Assembly: GCF_019345465.1 (NCBI RefSeq)
Contig: NZ_JAHKRC010000011.1
Coordinates: 147,812 to 211,811, forward strand
Direction of reading: 5' to 3'
DNA: 64,000 bases
Source of the DNA: Pseudomonas sp. NKUCC02_KPG
GTDB taxonomy: Bacteria; Pseudomonadota; Gammaproteobacteria; Pseudomonadales; Pseudomonadaceae
Part shown: positions 53,894 through 63,096 of the stretch, piece after piece
How the letters are laid out: every line of letters starts with the position of its first letter
Position numbering within the stretch: the first letter of the stretch is position 1
Notes under the pieces: model-generated
What the model saw: the letters and a program-made list of their open reading frames with translations, nothing else
Databases searched by the model: none
Told to the model about the DNA's origin: nothing
Made by a program: the position numbers and the translations under genes

Positions 53894-53899
53894 TATAAT
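53894..53899 (+). promoter_or_regulatory. -10 box immediately before mrcB
   Basis: A perfect TATAAT ends 8 bases before the mrcB ATG, so initiation would fall at or within two bases of the start codon. No Shine-Dalgarno precedes the ATG. The -35 is weak (about 53871-53876). Confidence 0.55.
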
Positions 53900-53907
53900 C
53901 TCGCGCC

Positions 53908-56232
53908 ATGACTCGTACCCGATCTCCTCGTTCTCGTTCCAAACGTCCTTCTGGCGGCCTTCGGCCCTGGCTGGGCTGGGCAATCAAGCTCAGTCTGGTC
54001 GGTCTGGTGGTGCTGGCAGGTTTTGCCGTCTATCTGGATGCCATCGTGCAGGAGAAGTTCTCCGGCAAGCGCTGGACCATCCCGGCCAAGGTTTATGCCC
54101 GGCCGCTGGAGCTGTTCGTCGGCCAGAAGCTGAGCAAGAACGACTTCCTCACGGAGCTCGATGCGCTGGGCTACCGCCGTGAAAGCGTGGCCAATGGCCC
54201 TGGTGCCGCAGCAGTCAATGGCAACACGGTCGACCTCAATACCCGTGGCTTCCAGTTTTATGAAGGTGCTGAACAGGCACAGCCGGTACGTGTACGTTTT
54301 TCTGGTGACTATGTAGCAGAGCTGTCATCGACCAATGGTTCCAAGCTGCCTGTGGTGCGCCTTGAGCCGTTGCTGATCGGTGGCCTCTATCCGAAAAACC
54401 TCGAAGACCGGATCCTGATCAATATCGATCAAGTGCCGCCGTTTCTGCTTGAAACGCTGGTAACGGTAGAGGATCGCGATTTTTATCATCACTTTGGCGT
54501 GTCGCCAAAGTCGATCGCACGTGCCATGTGGGTCAATACCTCGGCCGGGCAAATGCGTCAGGGCGGCAGTACATTGACCCAGCAGTTGGTCAAGAACTTC
54601 TACCTGACCAACGAGCGCAGTCTGAGCCGTAAGTTGACCGAGGCCATGATGGCCTTGTTGCTTGAGATGCATTACGACAAGCGCGAAATCCTTGAGGCGT
54701 ATCTCAACGAAGTGTTTGTAGGTCAAGACGGTCAACGGGCTGTTCACGGCTTTGGCCTGGCCAGTCAGTTCTTCTTCAGCCAGCCGCTGGCCGAGCTCAA
54801 GTTGCATCAAGTGGCGCTGCTGGTAGGCATGGTCAAAGGGCCATCGGCCTACAATCCGCGACGCTACCCTGAGCGAGCGCTTGTTCGCCGTAATCTGGTA
54901 CTCGACTTGCTGGAGCAGCAAGGTGTTGCAACGCCTGAGCAAGTGGCTGCTGCCAAGAAAATGCCACTGGGCGTGACCACGCGTGGCAGTCTGGCAGACA
55001 GCTCGTTCCCGGGTTTTCTGGATCTGGTAAAGCGTCAGTTACGTGAAGATTATCGAGATGAAGACTTGACCGAAGAGGGGTTGAGGATTTTTACCAGCTT
55101 CGACCCGATCCTGCAGATGAAGTCTGAAGCCGCAATGGGTGAGACCTTCAAGCGTCTGACCGGGCGTAAGGGTTCGGATGAAGTGGAAGCCGCAATGGTG
55201 GTCACGAATCCTGAAACCGGAGAGGTTCAGGCCCTGATCGGCAGCCGTGCACCGCGCTTTGCAGGTTTTAACCGTGCCCTGGATGCGGTACGGCCCATCG
55301 GTTCGTTGATCAAGCCTGCGGTGTATCTCACGGCGCTTGAGCGGCCGAGTCAGTACACGCTGACCAGTTGGCTGTCAGATGATCCGTTGTCGATCAAAGG
55401 CGCGGACGGTCAGGTCTGGAAGCCTCAGAACTATGACCGGCGTTCTCATGGCACGGTTTTCCTCTACCAGTCGATGATGAACTCCTACAACCTGGGTACT
55501 GTAAGACTGGGGCAGGAAGTCGGCGTGCCTAATGTGCTCAAGACCTTGGCGCGACTGGGGGTTGAGCGTCAGTTCCCGGCGTTCCCGTCCATGTTGCTGG
55601 GTGCCGGTGCATTGAGCCCGATGGAAGTGGCGACCATGTATCAGACCTTGGCCAACGGCGGCTTTAATACGCCGATGCGCGGGATTCGCAGTGTACTGAC
55701 AGCAGAAGGCGAGCCACTCAAGCGCTATCCGTTCCAGATCCAGCAACGCTTCGATCCGGGTTCTATCTTCCTGATCCAGAATGCGATGCAGCATGTAATG
55801 CGCGAAGGTACGGGGCGTTCGGTTTATAACGTACTGCCCAGGAATCTTGCGTTGGCAGGCAAGACCGGTACCAGTAACGATTCGCGTGACAGCTGGTTCG
55901 CAGGTTTTAGTCAGGACTTGCTGGCAGTGGTCTGGCTGGGTCGCGACGACAACGGCAAAACGCCGTTTACCGGCGCAACCGGTGCTCTGCAAGTGTGGAC
56001 CAGCTTTATGAAGAAAGCTGACCCGCTGCCGCTCGATATGCCTCAGCCCGATAACATTGTTCAGGCCTGGATTGATCCGCATACGGGTCAAGGATCTGAC
56101 GCCAGCTGCCCTGGCGCGGTACAGATGCCGTATATTCGCGGCAGTGAGCCGCCAGCGGGGACCAGTTGTGGCGGGCAGGCGCCTGCTTCAGGTGAGGCCG
56201 TGATGGATTGGGTCAAGGGCTGGTTGAATTAA
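53908..56232 (+). CDS. mrcB: Penicillin-binding protein 1B
   Basis: 774 residues. A basic cytoplasmic tail (TRTRSPRSRSKRPSGG) and one membrane helix (about 28-50) precede a UB2H domain (about 70-155). The GT51 glycosyltransferase domain has the catalytic Glu near 188 in VEDRDFYHHFG and GGSTLTQQLVKN. The transpeptidase domain has Ser near 465 in GSLIKP (SxxK), the SxN motif in SYNLG, and KTGTSN near 652. It polymerises and crosslinks peptidoglycan. lpoP, encoding its activator, follows after 16 bases. Confidence 0.97.
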   Translation: MTRTRSPRSRSKRPSGGLRPWLGWAIKLSLVGLVVLAGFAVYLDAIVQEKFSGKRWTIPAKVYARPLELFVGQKLSKNDFLTELDALGYRRESVANGPGAAAVNGNTVDLNTRGFQFYEGAEQAQPVRVRFSGDYVAELSSTNGSKLPVVRLEPLLIGGLYPKNLEDRILINIDQVPPFLLETLVTVEDRDFYHHFGVSPKSIARAMWVNTSAGQMRQGGSTLTQQLVKNFYLTNERSLSRKLTEAMMALLLEMHYDKREILEAYLNEVFVGQDGQRAVHGFGLASQFFFSQPLAELKLHQVALLVGMVKGPSAYNPRRYPERALVRRNLVLDLLEQQGVATPEQVAAAKKMPLGVTTRGSLADSSFPGFLDLVKRQLREDYRDEDLTEEGLRIFTSFDPILQMKSEAAMGETFKRLTGRKGSDEVEAAMVVTNPETGEVQALIGSRAPRFAGFNRALDAVRPIGSLIKPAVYLTALERPSQYTLTSWLSDDPLSIKGADGQVWKPQNYDRRSHGTVFLYQSMMNSYNLGTVRLGQEVGVPNVLKTLARLGVERQFPAFPSMLLGAGALSPMEVATMYQTLANGGFNTPMRGIRSVLTAEGEPLKRYPFQIQQRFDPGSIFLIQNAMQHVMREGTGRSVYNVLPRNLALAGKTGTSNDSRDSWFAGFSQDLLAVVWLGRDDNGKTPFTGATGALQVWTSFMKKADPLPLDMPQPDNIVQAWIDPHTGQGSDASCPGAVQMPYIRGSEPPAGTSCGGQAPASGEAVMDWVKGWLN

Positions 56233-56248
56233 GCAAAGAGGGTTTTAC

Positions 56249-56989
56249 GTGAATAAGTTGTGGATTGCGGCTGTTTCAGCCCTGGCTTTGCTCAATGGTT
56301 GTGCCAGCGTGCCTCAGGGTTCGATCCCTGTGGTCGATTCTGGTGTGGCGGTGTCGAATAACGAACGAGTTTCGGCCCAGCGTACGACTGGAAACTACCC
56401 ACAGGCCACTGCGCCGCGTGCTACTCAGGCGCGCACGATTACCGAGGACTCGGGCGTTGTCGTGATGATCCCGGGTGGCGCTGCAAGCGTATCTACGCCG
56501 ATCAGCACCCAGCCGTTCACGCCCGGACCGATTACGCCTGGCCCGGCGGCAGCGCCCATCAGCACGGGCAGCTATACACCGGGTAATACGTACAGCGCTC
56601 CGGCGCCGATTACGCCAAGCGGAATTCCATCGAGCAGTAGCGGCGTTCTGGCTGCCGACGAGCAGCTGGATGGTCCAGTGCTGGCGTTGCTTACCACTGC
56701 TCAGCAGCAACAGTCGAGCGGTGACTTGAATGGCGCTTCGTCGAGTCTTGAGCGTGCTCAGCGCGTGGCGCCTCGGGAGCCGCAAGTACTCTATCGCTTG
56801 GCGCAAGTGCGGATGGCACAAGGTGACGCCGCTCAGGCGGAGCAGTTTGCCCGTCGCGGTTTGACGTTCGCCAATGGTCGTCCGGACCTGCAGGCCAGCC
56901 TGTGGGGCTTGATTGCCCAGGCGCGTGAGAAACAGGGCGATGCTGCAGGCGCTGCACTGGCCCGTCAAAAAGCCAAGGTCAGCCTCTGA
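56249..56989 (+). CDS. lpoP: Outer membrane lipoprotein LpoP, PBP1b activator
   Basis: 246 residues from GTG 56249. The signal peptide ends in a lipobox ALLNGC, giving a lipidated Cys18. A long Thr/Pro/Ser/Gly-rich, probably disordered stretch (about 20-130) could span the periplasm. A TPR-like C-terminal domain (about 140-246, with DLNGASSSLERAQRVAPREPQVLYRLAQVRMAQ) follows. LpoP next to ponB/mrcB was identified in P. aeruginosa as an activator of PBP1b. The domain plan and position agree. Confidence 0.85.
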   Translation: MNKLWIAAVSALALLNGCASVPQGSIPVVDSGVAVSNNERVSAQRTTGNYPQATAPRATQARTITEDSGVVVMIPGGAASVSTPISTQPFTPGPITPGPAAAPISTGSYTPGNTYSAPAPITPSGIPSSSSGVLAADEQLDGPVLALLTTAQQQQSSGDLNGASSSLERAQRVAPREPQVLYRLAQVRMAQGDAAQAEQFARRGLTFANGRPDLQASLWGLIAQAREKQGDAAGAALARQKAKVSL

Positions 56990-57324
56990 TGGTCATGGAT
57001 TCCCGTACTCCTGAAGTCGCCGGGTTCTTGTTGCTCATCGAGCAGGAAATGCGCACGCAGGGGTTGTGGAGCGACAAGGTGCCTACGGAGTACGACTTGT
57101 CCAGCCAGGAGCCGTTCAGCGTCGACCGGCTCGATTTTGAACTGTGGGTGCAGTGGATCTTCCTGCCGAAGATGAAAGTCATTGTTGAGCAGGGCCTGCC
57201 ACTGCCAAATGTTTCAGGTATTCGGCATATGGCTGATCAGGTTTTTGCTCAGCGTCGCGGAAACTGGAAGCCACTGCTCAAGCACTTCGAAGGTTTTGAT
57301 CTGCTGATTAGCCCCTCCGCCTGA
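56989..57324 (+). CDS. yqcC: YqcC-family protein
   Basis: 111 residues; ATG 56989 overlaps the lpoP stop (TGATG), with a second ATG at 56995 possible. The conserved core FELWVQWIFLPKMKVIVEQGLPLP marks the small, mostly helical YqcC family of unknown function. In E. coli yqcC lies beside truC; here it follows lpoP, so a role with PBP1b is only a guess by position. Confidence 0.85.
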   Translation: MVMDSRTPEVAGFLLLIEQEMRTQGLWSDKVPTEYDLSSQEPFSVDRLDFELWVQWIFLPKMKVIVEQGLPLPNVSGIRHMADQVFAQRRGNWKPLLKHFEGFDLLISPSA

Positions 57325-57733
57325 GGTCATGGCTGCCAGTTTTTACTGTCAGCCATCCATTTTCTTGTCAGTTTCTGGCGTTTCACGCGTTTTTTTGTGC
57401 GTTCCTGTCAATTTATGAAAATAAATCTCATAGATGGCTTGACTTGGGCAGGCCTAATGACAAGAATCGAAGTCCCGCTGTAGAGGGACTGCCAGAAGCA
57501 GACCCTCTCAGCAGATCATGAGGCGCACACCCGCGCCGACCTGCTACACCCGCAACGCGTTACCTCGCGCTGGGTGGGAAACCCCCGCAACACTTGGGGA
57601 GCTCCCAATACTTGCTCAGTCAGTGCTGACGTAGTCGGCGACCACCGTCGCTCATGCTCTGCTGAAAAGTAAACCTATTAAGACCCGTTCGTATTTTTGT
57701 GAACGGTATTCTGGCGTTTTAGAGGTGAACAAC
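57325..57733 (+). promoter_or_regulatory. Long structured leader of ilvI-ilvH-ilvC
   Basis: 409 bases without an accepted gene. A possible promoter is TTGACT (57439-57444) and AAGAAT (57462-57467), 17 bases apart. CAGCAGATCATGAG (57509-57522) pairs with CTCATGCTCTGCTG (57651-57664), 14 positions with one mismatch and 128 bases between. Inside are TTGGGGAGCTCCCAA (57594-57608), GTCAG-T-GCTGAC near 57619-57630 and a GGG/CCC stem near 57575. A last hairpin, CCGTTC/GAACGG (57685-57706), lies 27 bases before the ilvI start. It looks like a folded regulatory RNA; the family is not recognised. Confidence 0.6.
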
Positions 57734-59458
57734 GTGGAGCTTTTATCTGGCGGTGAGATGCTCGTGCGCTTTTTGCGCGACGAAGGTGTCAAATATATCT
57801 ACGGGTACCCTGGTGGTGCTCTGCTGCATGTCTACGACGCTTTGTTCAAAGAACCGGAAGTTACCCACATCCTGGTTCGCCACGAACAAGCGGCTACCCA
57901 CATGGCTGACGGCTATGCCCGTGCAACGGGTAAGGCCGGTGTAGTTCTGGTCACTTCCGGACCGGGAGCAACCAATGCCATTACCGGGATTGCCACTGCC
58001 TACATGGACTCCATTCCGATGGTGATCATTTCTGGTCAGGTGCCTAGCACCATGGTCGGGACTGATGCTTTCCAGGAAACCGACATGATCGGTATCTCCC
58101 GGCCCATCGTGAAGCACAGCTTTATGATCAAGCATGCTTCGGAAATCCCGGAGGTCATGAAAAAGGCGTTCTACCTCGCTCAATCCGGCCGTCCTGGTCC
58201 GGTTGTGGTCGATATCCCGAAAGACATGACCAACCCGGCCGAGAAGTTCGAATACGTTTTCCCGAAAAAAGCCAAGCTGCGTTCTTACAGCCCGGCCTTG
58301 CGTGGTCACTCAGGCCAGATTCGCAAGGCGGCAGAGATGCTTCTGGCAGCCAAGCGCCCTGTGCTTTATGCAGGCGGCGGCGTAATTTTGGGCGGCGGTT
58401 CGGCTCCGCTGACCGAGCTGGCAAAAATGCTCAACGTGCCTGTAACCAATACGCTGATGGGCTTGGGTGCCTACCCTGGCACAGACCGTCAGTTCGTCGG
58501 CATGCTCGGCATGCACGGCAGCTTCACTGCCAACATGACCATGCACAATGCTGATGTGATTCTGGCTGTAGGCGCACGCTTTGATGACCGCGTAATCAAC
58601 GGTCCGTCCAAGTTCTGCCCGAACGCCAAGATCATCCATATCGATATCGACCCGGCGTCCATTTCCAAAACCATCAAGGCCGATGTACCGATCGTGGGTC
58701 CGGTGGAGAGTGTGCTCACCGAGATGGTCGCAATCCTCAAGGACATTGGCGAGAAGCCAAATCCAGAGGCAGTTTCCAGTTGGTGGAAGCAGATCGACGA
58801 ATGGCGTGGCGATCGCGGCCTGTTCCCTTATGACAAGGGTGACGGCAGCAAGATCAAGCCTCAGGCTGTTATCGAGATGCTTTGCGAAGTGACCAAGGGT
58901 GATGCGTACGTAACATCCGATGTGGGTCAGCATCAAATGTTTGCGGCCCAGTATTACCGCTTCAACAAGCCTAATCGCTGGATCAACTCTGGCGGCCTGG
59001 GCACGATGGGGTTCGGCTTCCCGGCGGCGATGGGCGTAAAACTGAGTTTTCCTGAGGCTGACGTTGCCTGTGTAACAGGCGAGGGCAGTATTCAGATGAA
59101 CATTCAGGAACTGTCGACATGTTTGCAGTATGGCTTGCCAGTAAAAATCATCAGCCTCAACAACGGCGTGCTGGGAATGGTGCGTCAGTGGCAGGACATG
59201 AACTACGGCAGTCGTCATTCGCATTCGTACATGGAGTCGCTGCCTGATTTCGTCAAGCTGGCTGAGGCTTATGGGCATGTAGGTATCCGGATCACTGATC
59301 TGAAAGACCTGAAGCCAAAGATGGAAGAAGCTTTTGCCATGAAGGATCGCCTGGTGTTCCTGGATATTCAGGTTGATACCAGTGAGCACGTTTATCCGAT
59401 GCAGATCAAAGATGGCTCCATGCGCGACATGTGGCTGAGCAAGACGGAGCGCACTTAA
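57734..59458 (+). CDS. ilvI: Acetolactate synthase large subunit
   Basis: 574 residues from GTG 57734 (MELLSGGEMLV) with GAGG eight bases upstream; a GTG at 57725 overlaps this RBS. A ThDP enzyme with catalytic Glu in LVRHEQAATHMADGYARATG, GPGATN, and the cofactor motif GEGSIQMNIQELSTC (GDG-like, ending in N). It condenses pyruvate to acetolactate, or with 2-oxobutyrate, for valine, leucine and isoleucine. ilvH starts 2 bases after the stop, so they are one operon. Confidence 0.97.
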   Translation: MELLSGGEMLVRFLRDEGVKYIYGYPGGALLHVYDALFKEPEVTHILVRHEQAATHMADGYARATGKAGVVLVTSGPGATNAITGIATAYMDSIPMVIISGQVPSTMVGTDAFQETDMIGISRPIVKHSFMIKHASEIPEVMKKAFYLAQSGRPGPVVVDIPKDMTNPAEKFEYVFPKKAKLRSYSPALRGHSGQIRKAAEMLLAAKRPVLYAGGGVILGGGSAPLTELAKMLNVPVTNTLMGLGAYPGTDRQFVGMLGMHGSFTANMTMHNADVILAVGARFDDRVINGPSKFCPNAKIIHIDIDPASISKTIKADVPIVGPVESVLTEMVAILKDIGEKPNPEAVSSWWKQIDEWRGDRGLFPYDKGDGSKIKPQAVIEMLCEVTKGDAYVTSDVGQHQMFAAQYYRFNKPNRWINSGGLGTMGFGFPAAMGVKLSFPEADVACVTGEGSIQMNIQELSTCLQYGLPVKIISLNNGVLGMVRQWQDMNYGSRHSHSYMESLPDFVKLAEAYGHVGIRITDLKDLKPKMEEAFAMKDRLVFLDIQVDTSEHVYPMQIKDGSMRDMWLSKTERT

Positions 59459-59460
59459 TC

Positions 59461-59952
59461 ATGCGGCACATTATTTCCTTGCTTCTTGAAAACGAACCGG
59501 GCGCCTTGTCTCGCGTTGTTGGGCTTTTCTCGCAACGTAACTACAACATCGAAAGCCTGACTGTAGCGCCAACCGAAGACCCGACTTTGTCGCGTCTGAC
59601 GCTGACCACGGTGGGCCATGATGAAGTGATCGAGCAGATCACTAAAAACCTGAACAAGCTGATCGAAGTGGTCAAGCTGGTTGACCTGTCGGAAAGTGCT
59701 CATATCGAGCGTGAACTGATGTTGGTCAAGGTCAAGGCAACGGGTGCACAGCGCGCAGAAATCAAACGCACCACGGACATATTTCGTGGGCAGATCGTTG
59801 ATGTCAGCGCCAGTGTGTACACCGTGCAGTTGACAGGAACCAGTGAGAAGCTCGACAGTTTCATTCAGTCGATTGGTACCGCCTCGATCCTGGAAACAGT
59901 TCGCAGTGGCGTCACCGGGATTGCCCGTGGCGACAAAGTACTCAGCATCTAA
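59461..59952 (+). CDS. ilvH: Acetolactate synthase small (regulatory) subunit
   Basis: 163 residues from ATG 59461. The N-terminal ACT domain (RHIISLLLENEPGALSRVVGLFSQRNYNIESL) binds valine for feedback inhibition; a second ACT-like domain follows (about 78-163). It forms the holoenzyme with IlvI. ilvC follows after 49 bases. Confidence 0.97.
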   Translation: MRHIISLLLENEPGALSRVVGLFSQRNYNIESLTVAPTEDPTLSRLTLTTVGHDEVIEQITKNLNKLIEVVKLVDLSESAHIERELMLVKVKATGAQRAEIKRTTDIFRGQIVDVSASVYTVQLTGTSEKLDSFIQSIGTASILETVRSGVTGIARGDKVLSI

Positions 59953-60001
59953 AACTAACAAATGCTAATTGGCCTGAATGGCCTGGATATAAGGGAAAAT
60001 C

Positions 60002-61018
60002 ATGAAAGTTTATTACGACAAAGACTGCGACCTTTCGATCATCCAGGGCAAAAAAGTAGCCATTATCGGTTACGGCTCCCAGGGTCACGCCCAAGCCTGC
60101 AACCTGAAAGACTCCGGCGTTGACGTTACTGTTGGTCTGCGCAAAGGTTCGGCCACTGTCGCCAAGGCTGAGGCTCACGGCCTGAAAGTGACTGACGTTG
60201 CCAGCGCTGTTGCCGCTGCAGATCTGGTCATGATTCTGACCCCGGACGAATTCCAGTCGGCGCTGTACAAGGACGAAATCGAGCCGAACATCAAGAAGGG
60301 AGCCACACTGGCTTTCTCCCACGGCTTCGCTATCCACTACAACCAGGTTGTACCGCGCGCCGACCTTGACGTGATCATGATCGCGCCAAAAGCACCGGGT
60401 CACACCGTGCGCTCCGAGTTCGTAAAAGGCGGTGGCATTCCTGACCTGATCGCGATCTATCAGGATGCGTCGGGCAACGCCAAAAACGTAGCCTTGTCAT
60501 ACGCGGCTGGCGTTGGTGGCGGTCGTACCGGCATCATCGAAACCACGTTCAAGGACGAAACCGAAACCGACCTGTTCGGCGAACAGGCTGTTCTGTGTGG
60601 CGGTACTGTCGAGCTGGTTAAAGCCGGTTTCGAGACCCTGGTTGAAGCAGGTTATGCGCCAGAAATGGCTTACTTCGAGTGCTTGCACGAGTTGAAGTTG
60701 ATCGTTGACCTCATGTATGAAGGCGGTATCGCCAACATGAACTACTCGATCTCCAACAACGCCGAGTACGGTGAGTATGTAACCGGTCCGGAAGTGATCA
60801 ACGCAGAGTCCCGTCAGGCAATGCGTAATGCTCTGAAGCGCATTCAGGATGGTGAATACGCGAAGATGTTCATCACCGAAGGTGCTACTGGCTACCCATC
60901 GATGACCGCCAAGCGTCGTAACAACGCCGCTCACGGTATCGAAGTCATCGGCGGGCAACTGCGCTCGATGATGCCTTGGATCGGCGCGAATAAAATCGTC
61001 GATCAAACAAAGAACTAA
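60002..61018 (+). CDS. ilvC: Ketol-acid reductoisomerase (NADP+), class I
   Basis: 338 residues, the short class I form. The Rossmann motif GYGSQGHAQACNLKDSG (about 25-41) is followed by VGLRKGSATV, whose Arg/Lys/Ser fit NADPH preference. The knotted C-terminal domain binds two magnesium ions through DLFGEQAVLCGG (Asp/Glu near 190-194) and ECLHELKLIVDLMYEGG. It converts acetolactate to dihydroxyisovalerate. RBS AAGGGAAAA precedes ATG. A strong terminator follows. Confidence 0.98.
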   Translation: MKVYYDKDCDLSIIQGKKVAIIGYGSQGHAQACNLKDSGVDVTVGLRKGSATVAKAEAHGLKVTDVASAVAAADLVMILTPDEFQSALYKDEIEPNIKKGATLAFSHGFAIHYNQVVPRADLDVIMIAPKAPGHTVRSEFVKGGGIPDLIAIYQDASGNAKNVALSYAAGVGGGRTGIIETTFKDETETDLFGEQAVLCGGTVELVKAGFETLVEAGYAPEMAYFECLHELKLIVDLMYEGGIANMNYSISNNAEYGEYVTGPEVINAESRQAMRNALKRIQDGEYAKMFITEGATGYPSMTAKRRNNAAHGIEVIGGQLRSMMPWIGANKIVDQTKN

Positions 61019-61034
61019 ATTTTAGCCTGTAGAG

Positions 61035-61060
61035 AAAACGCGGCCTAGGCCGCGTTTTTT
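61035..61060 (+). terminator. Intrinsic terminator after ilvC
   Basis: AAAACGCGGCC-TA-GGCCGCGTTTTTT, a near-perfect palindrome with a T tract, 17 bases after the ilvC stop. Confidence 0.93.
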
Positions 61061-61161
61061 CGTTTAAGCGACAGCTTCTGGTATAAAGCAGGATCGTTTG
61101 CGGGTGTGTGCTGGCCCCAAGCTTCCACCGAAACTTTCCATATCGTTGCAAGGTAATGTCC

Positions 61162-62019
61162 ATGAGCGAACGTCCCGAAGAGCCAAAAGCGGCTTCAGAC
61201 GCCGATAGCCTGCTGCCTATCGATGAGCATGTCGAAGAAGGGCATGACGCCGAAGGCCGTAAAGTCCGGCATCGTGGTATCTATCTGCTGCCGAACCTGT
61301 TCACCACCGCGAACCTGTTCGCCGGTTTTTATTCGATCATCAGCTCCATGAGTGCGCAAAGCGCGATGAGTGCGGGTGATGCTGCAGGAGCAAGCAAGTA
61401 TTTTGCGTTTGCTGCTATCGCGATCTTTGTCGCAATGGTGCTGGACGGTCTCGATGGCCGCGTAGCCCGTATGACCAATACTGAAAGTGCTTTTGGCGCC
61501 GAGTACGATTCCTTGTCGGACATGGTTGCCTTTGGCGTTGCACCTGCATTGCTGGCCTTTGGCTGGGCCCTGGGTGATATGGGCAAGGTGGGCTGGATGG
61601 TGGCTTTCATCTATGTCGCGGGGGCTGCATTGCGTCTGGCGCGTTTTAACACCCAGGTAGGTAAAGCGGATAAGCGTTACTTCATAGGTCTGGCCAGTCC
61701 GGCTGCTGCTGGTGTAGTGGCGGGTATCGTTTGGGCGTTCAGTGATTACGGAATCCAGGGTTCGAAAATGTCGTTCCTGGTTGCGCTGCTGGTGGCTGCA
61801 GCCGGTATGCTGATGGTCAGCAATATCAAGTACAACAGCTTTAAAGAGCTGGATTTGAAAGGGCGCGTTCCTTTCGTGGCCATCCTGGCGGTAGTGTTGG
61901 TGTTTGCTGTTGTGTTCAGCGACCCGCCGCGCATCCTGTTGTTGGCATTCCTGGCGTATGCGGCATCGGGACCTATCCAGTACTTGTTGCGTTTGCGCCG
62001 TAACAAAAACGCCGAGTGA
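61162..62019 (+). CDS. pssA: CDP-diacylglycerol-serine O-phosphatidyltransferase
   Basis: 285 residues from ATG 61162 (MSERPEEPKA), with AAGG at 8 bases; an ATG at 61156 is too close to it. A charged N-terminal tail of about 45 residues precedes about 8 membrane helices. The CDP-alcohol phosphotransferase motif DGLDGRVARM...GAEYDSLSD (D-G-x2-A-R-x8-G-x3-D-x3-D) is intact. This is the membrane-integral type II PssA, unlike the enterobacterial peripheral enzyme. It makes phosphatidylserine for phosphatidylethanolamine. Confidence 0.95.
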   Translation: MSERPEEPKAASDADSLLPIDEHVEEGHDAEGRKVRHRGIYLLPNLFTTANLFAGFYSIISSMSAQSAMSAGDAAGASKYFAFAAIAIFVAMVLDGLDGRVARMTNTESAFGAEYDSLSDMVAFGVAPALLAFGWALGDMGKVGWMVAFIYVAGAALRLARFNTQVGKADKRYFIGLASPAAAGVVAGIVWAFSDYGIQGSKMSFLVALLVAAAGMLMVSNIKYNSFKELDLKGRVPFVAILAVVLVFAVVFSDPPRILLLAFLAYAASGPIQYLLRLRRNKNAE

Positions 62020-62082
62020 TGTAATTTCTCCCATACTCCGTAGTCTATTGGTGCATCAGTCCTCCAATACTGCGGAGTTGTC

Positions 62083-63096
62083 ATGCTTATCAAGCTTCCT
62101 AAGGCGTCCGACTGCAAAGAGTCGGACGTTACGCCTGAATCCTTCTATTTATCCCGTCGTGCATTACTTGGCAGCTCGCTTGCCGGATTGGCTGTGGGTG
62201 CGCTACCGCGTTGGGCCAGCGCCGAAGATGCGGTGCGTTACGCGGATGTCGAGCCGGGCAGGGCGCCGGCATGGTTTGCCGATAAGCTCCCGCAGACCAA
62301 ATGGCAGGCTGTCACGGTTAGCGGGGAGGCGATCACGCCTTTCAAGGACGCAACGCACTACAACAACTTCTATGAGTTCGGGGCCGACAAGGGGGATCCG
62401 GCGCAGAATGCTGGTGCCTTGAAAACCGAGCCTTGGACGGTGGTCGTGGATGGGGAAGTGGGCAAGCCGGGTCGCTATGCCCTTGAAGACTTCATGAAGC
62501 CTTATCAGTTGGAGGAGCGGATCTATCGTTTGCGTTGCGTAGAGGCCTGGTCAATGGTTATTCCATGGATGGGCTTTCCCATATCGGCATTGCTCAAGCA
62601 GGTGGAGCCGACGTCGAAAGCCAAATACATACGCTTTGAAACCTTACAGGATCCGAAGGTCATGCCGGGGCAGCGCTCGGGTTTCGCCTTGATTGACTGG
62701 CCTTATGTTGAGGGGTTGCGTTTGGATGAAGCGATGAACCCGCTGGCGATTTTGGCAGTGGGCATGTATGGGCGCGAATTGCCGAATCAGAATGGAGCGC
62801 CGCTACGTTTGGTCGTGCCTTGGAAGTACGGGTTTAAAAGTGTGAAATCCATTGTGAGAATCAGCCTGGTAGAGGAGCAGCCGAAAACCACTTGGCAGAG
62901 CATCGCTGCGGATGAGTACGGCTTCTACGCAAATGTGAATCCGCAGGTCGATCATCCGCGATGGACGCAGGCGCGTGAGCGGCGTCTGCCGAGCGGCCTG
63001 TTCAGTCCTAATGTGCGTGATACCCAGATGTTTAACGGGTACGCGGATGAAGTGGCTTCTTTATATGCGGGTCTCGATTTACGGAAGAACTACTGA
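62083..63096 (+). CDS. msrP: Protein-methionine-sulfoxide reductase catalytic subunit MsrP
   Basis: 337 residues. A twin-arginine signal (LSRRALLGSSLAGLAVGALP, about 25-45) directs folded export. The molybdopterin domain has the Mo-ligand Cys152 in YRLRCVEAWSM. It repairs oxidised methionines in periplasmic proteins. The usual cleavage site is ASA-ED near residue 48. The stop overlaps the msrQ start (TGATG), so the pair is an operon as in other proteobacteria. Confidence 0.96.
   Translation: MLIKLPKASDCKESDVTPESFYLSRRALLGSSLAGLAVGALPRWASAEDAVRYADVEPGRAPAWFADKLPQTKWQAVTVSGEAITPFKDATHYNNFYEFGADKGDPAQNAGALKTEPWTVVVDGEVGKPGRYALEDFMKPYQLEERIYRLRCVEAWSMVIPWMGFPISALLKQVEPTSKAKYIRFETLQDPKVMPGQRSGFALIDWPYVEGLRLDEAMNPLAILAVGMYGRELPNQNGAPLRLVVPWKYGFKSVKSIVRISLVEEQPKTTWQSIAADEYGFYANVNPQVDHPRWTQARERRLPSGLFSPNVRDTQMFNGYADEVASLYAGLDLRKNY

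Noticed and set aside
57415..57483. 22-codon frame MKINLIDGLTWAGL... before ilvI, rich in Leu/Ile/Val, as an attenuator peptide
   Set aside because: No Shine-Dalgarno, residues are not clustered, no terminator follows, and it begins upstream of the likely promoter.
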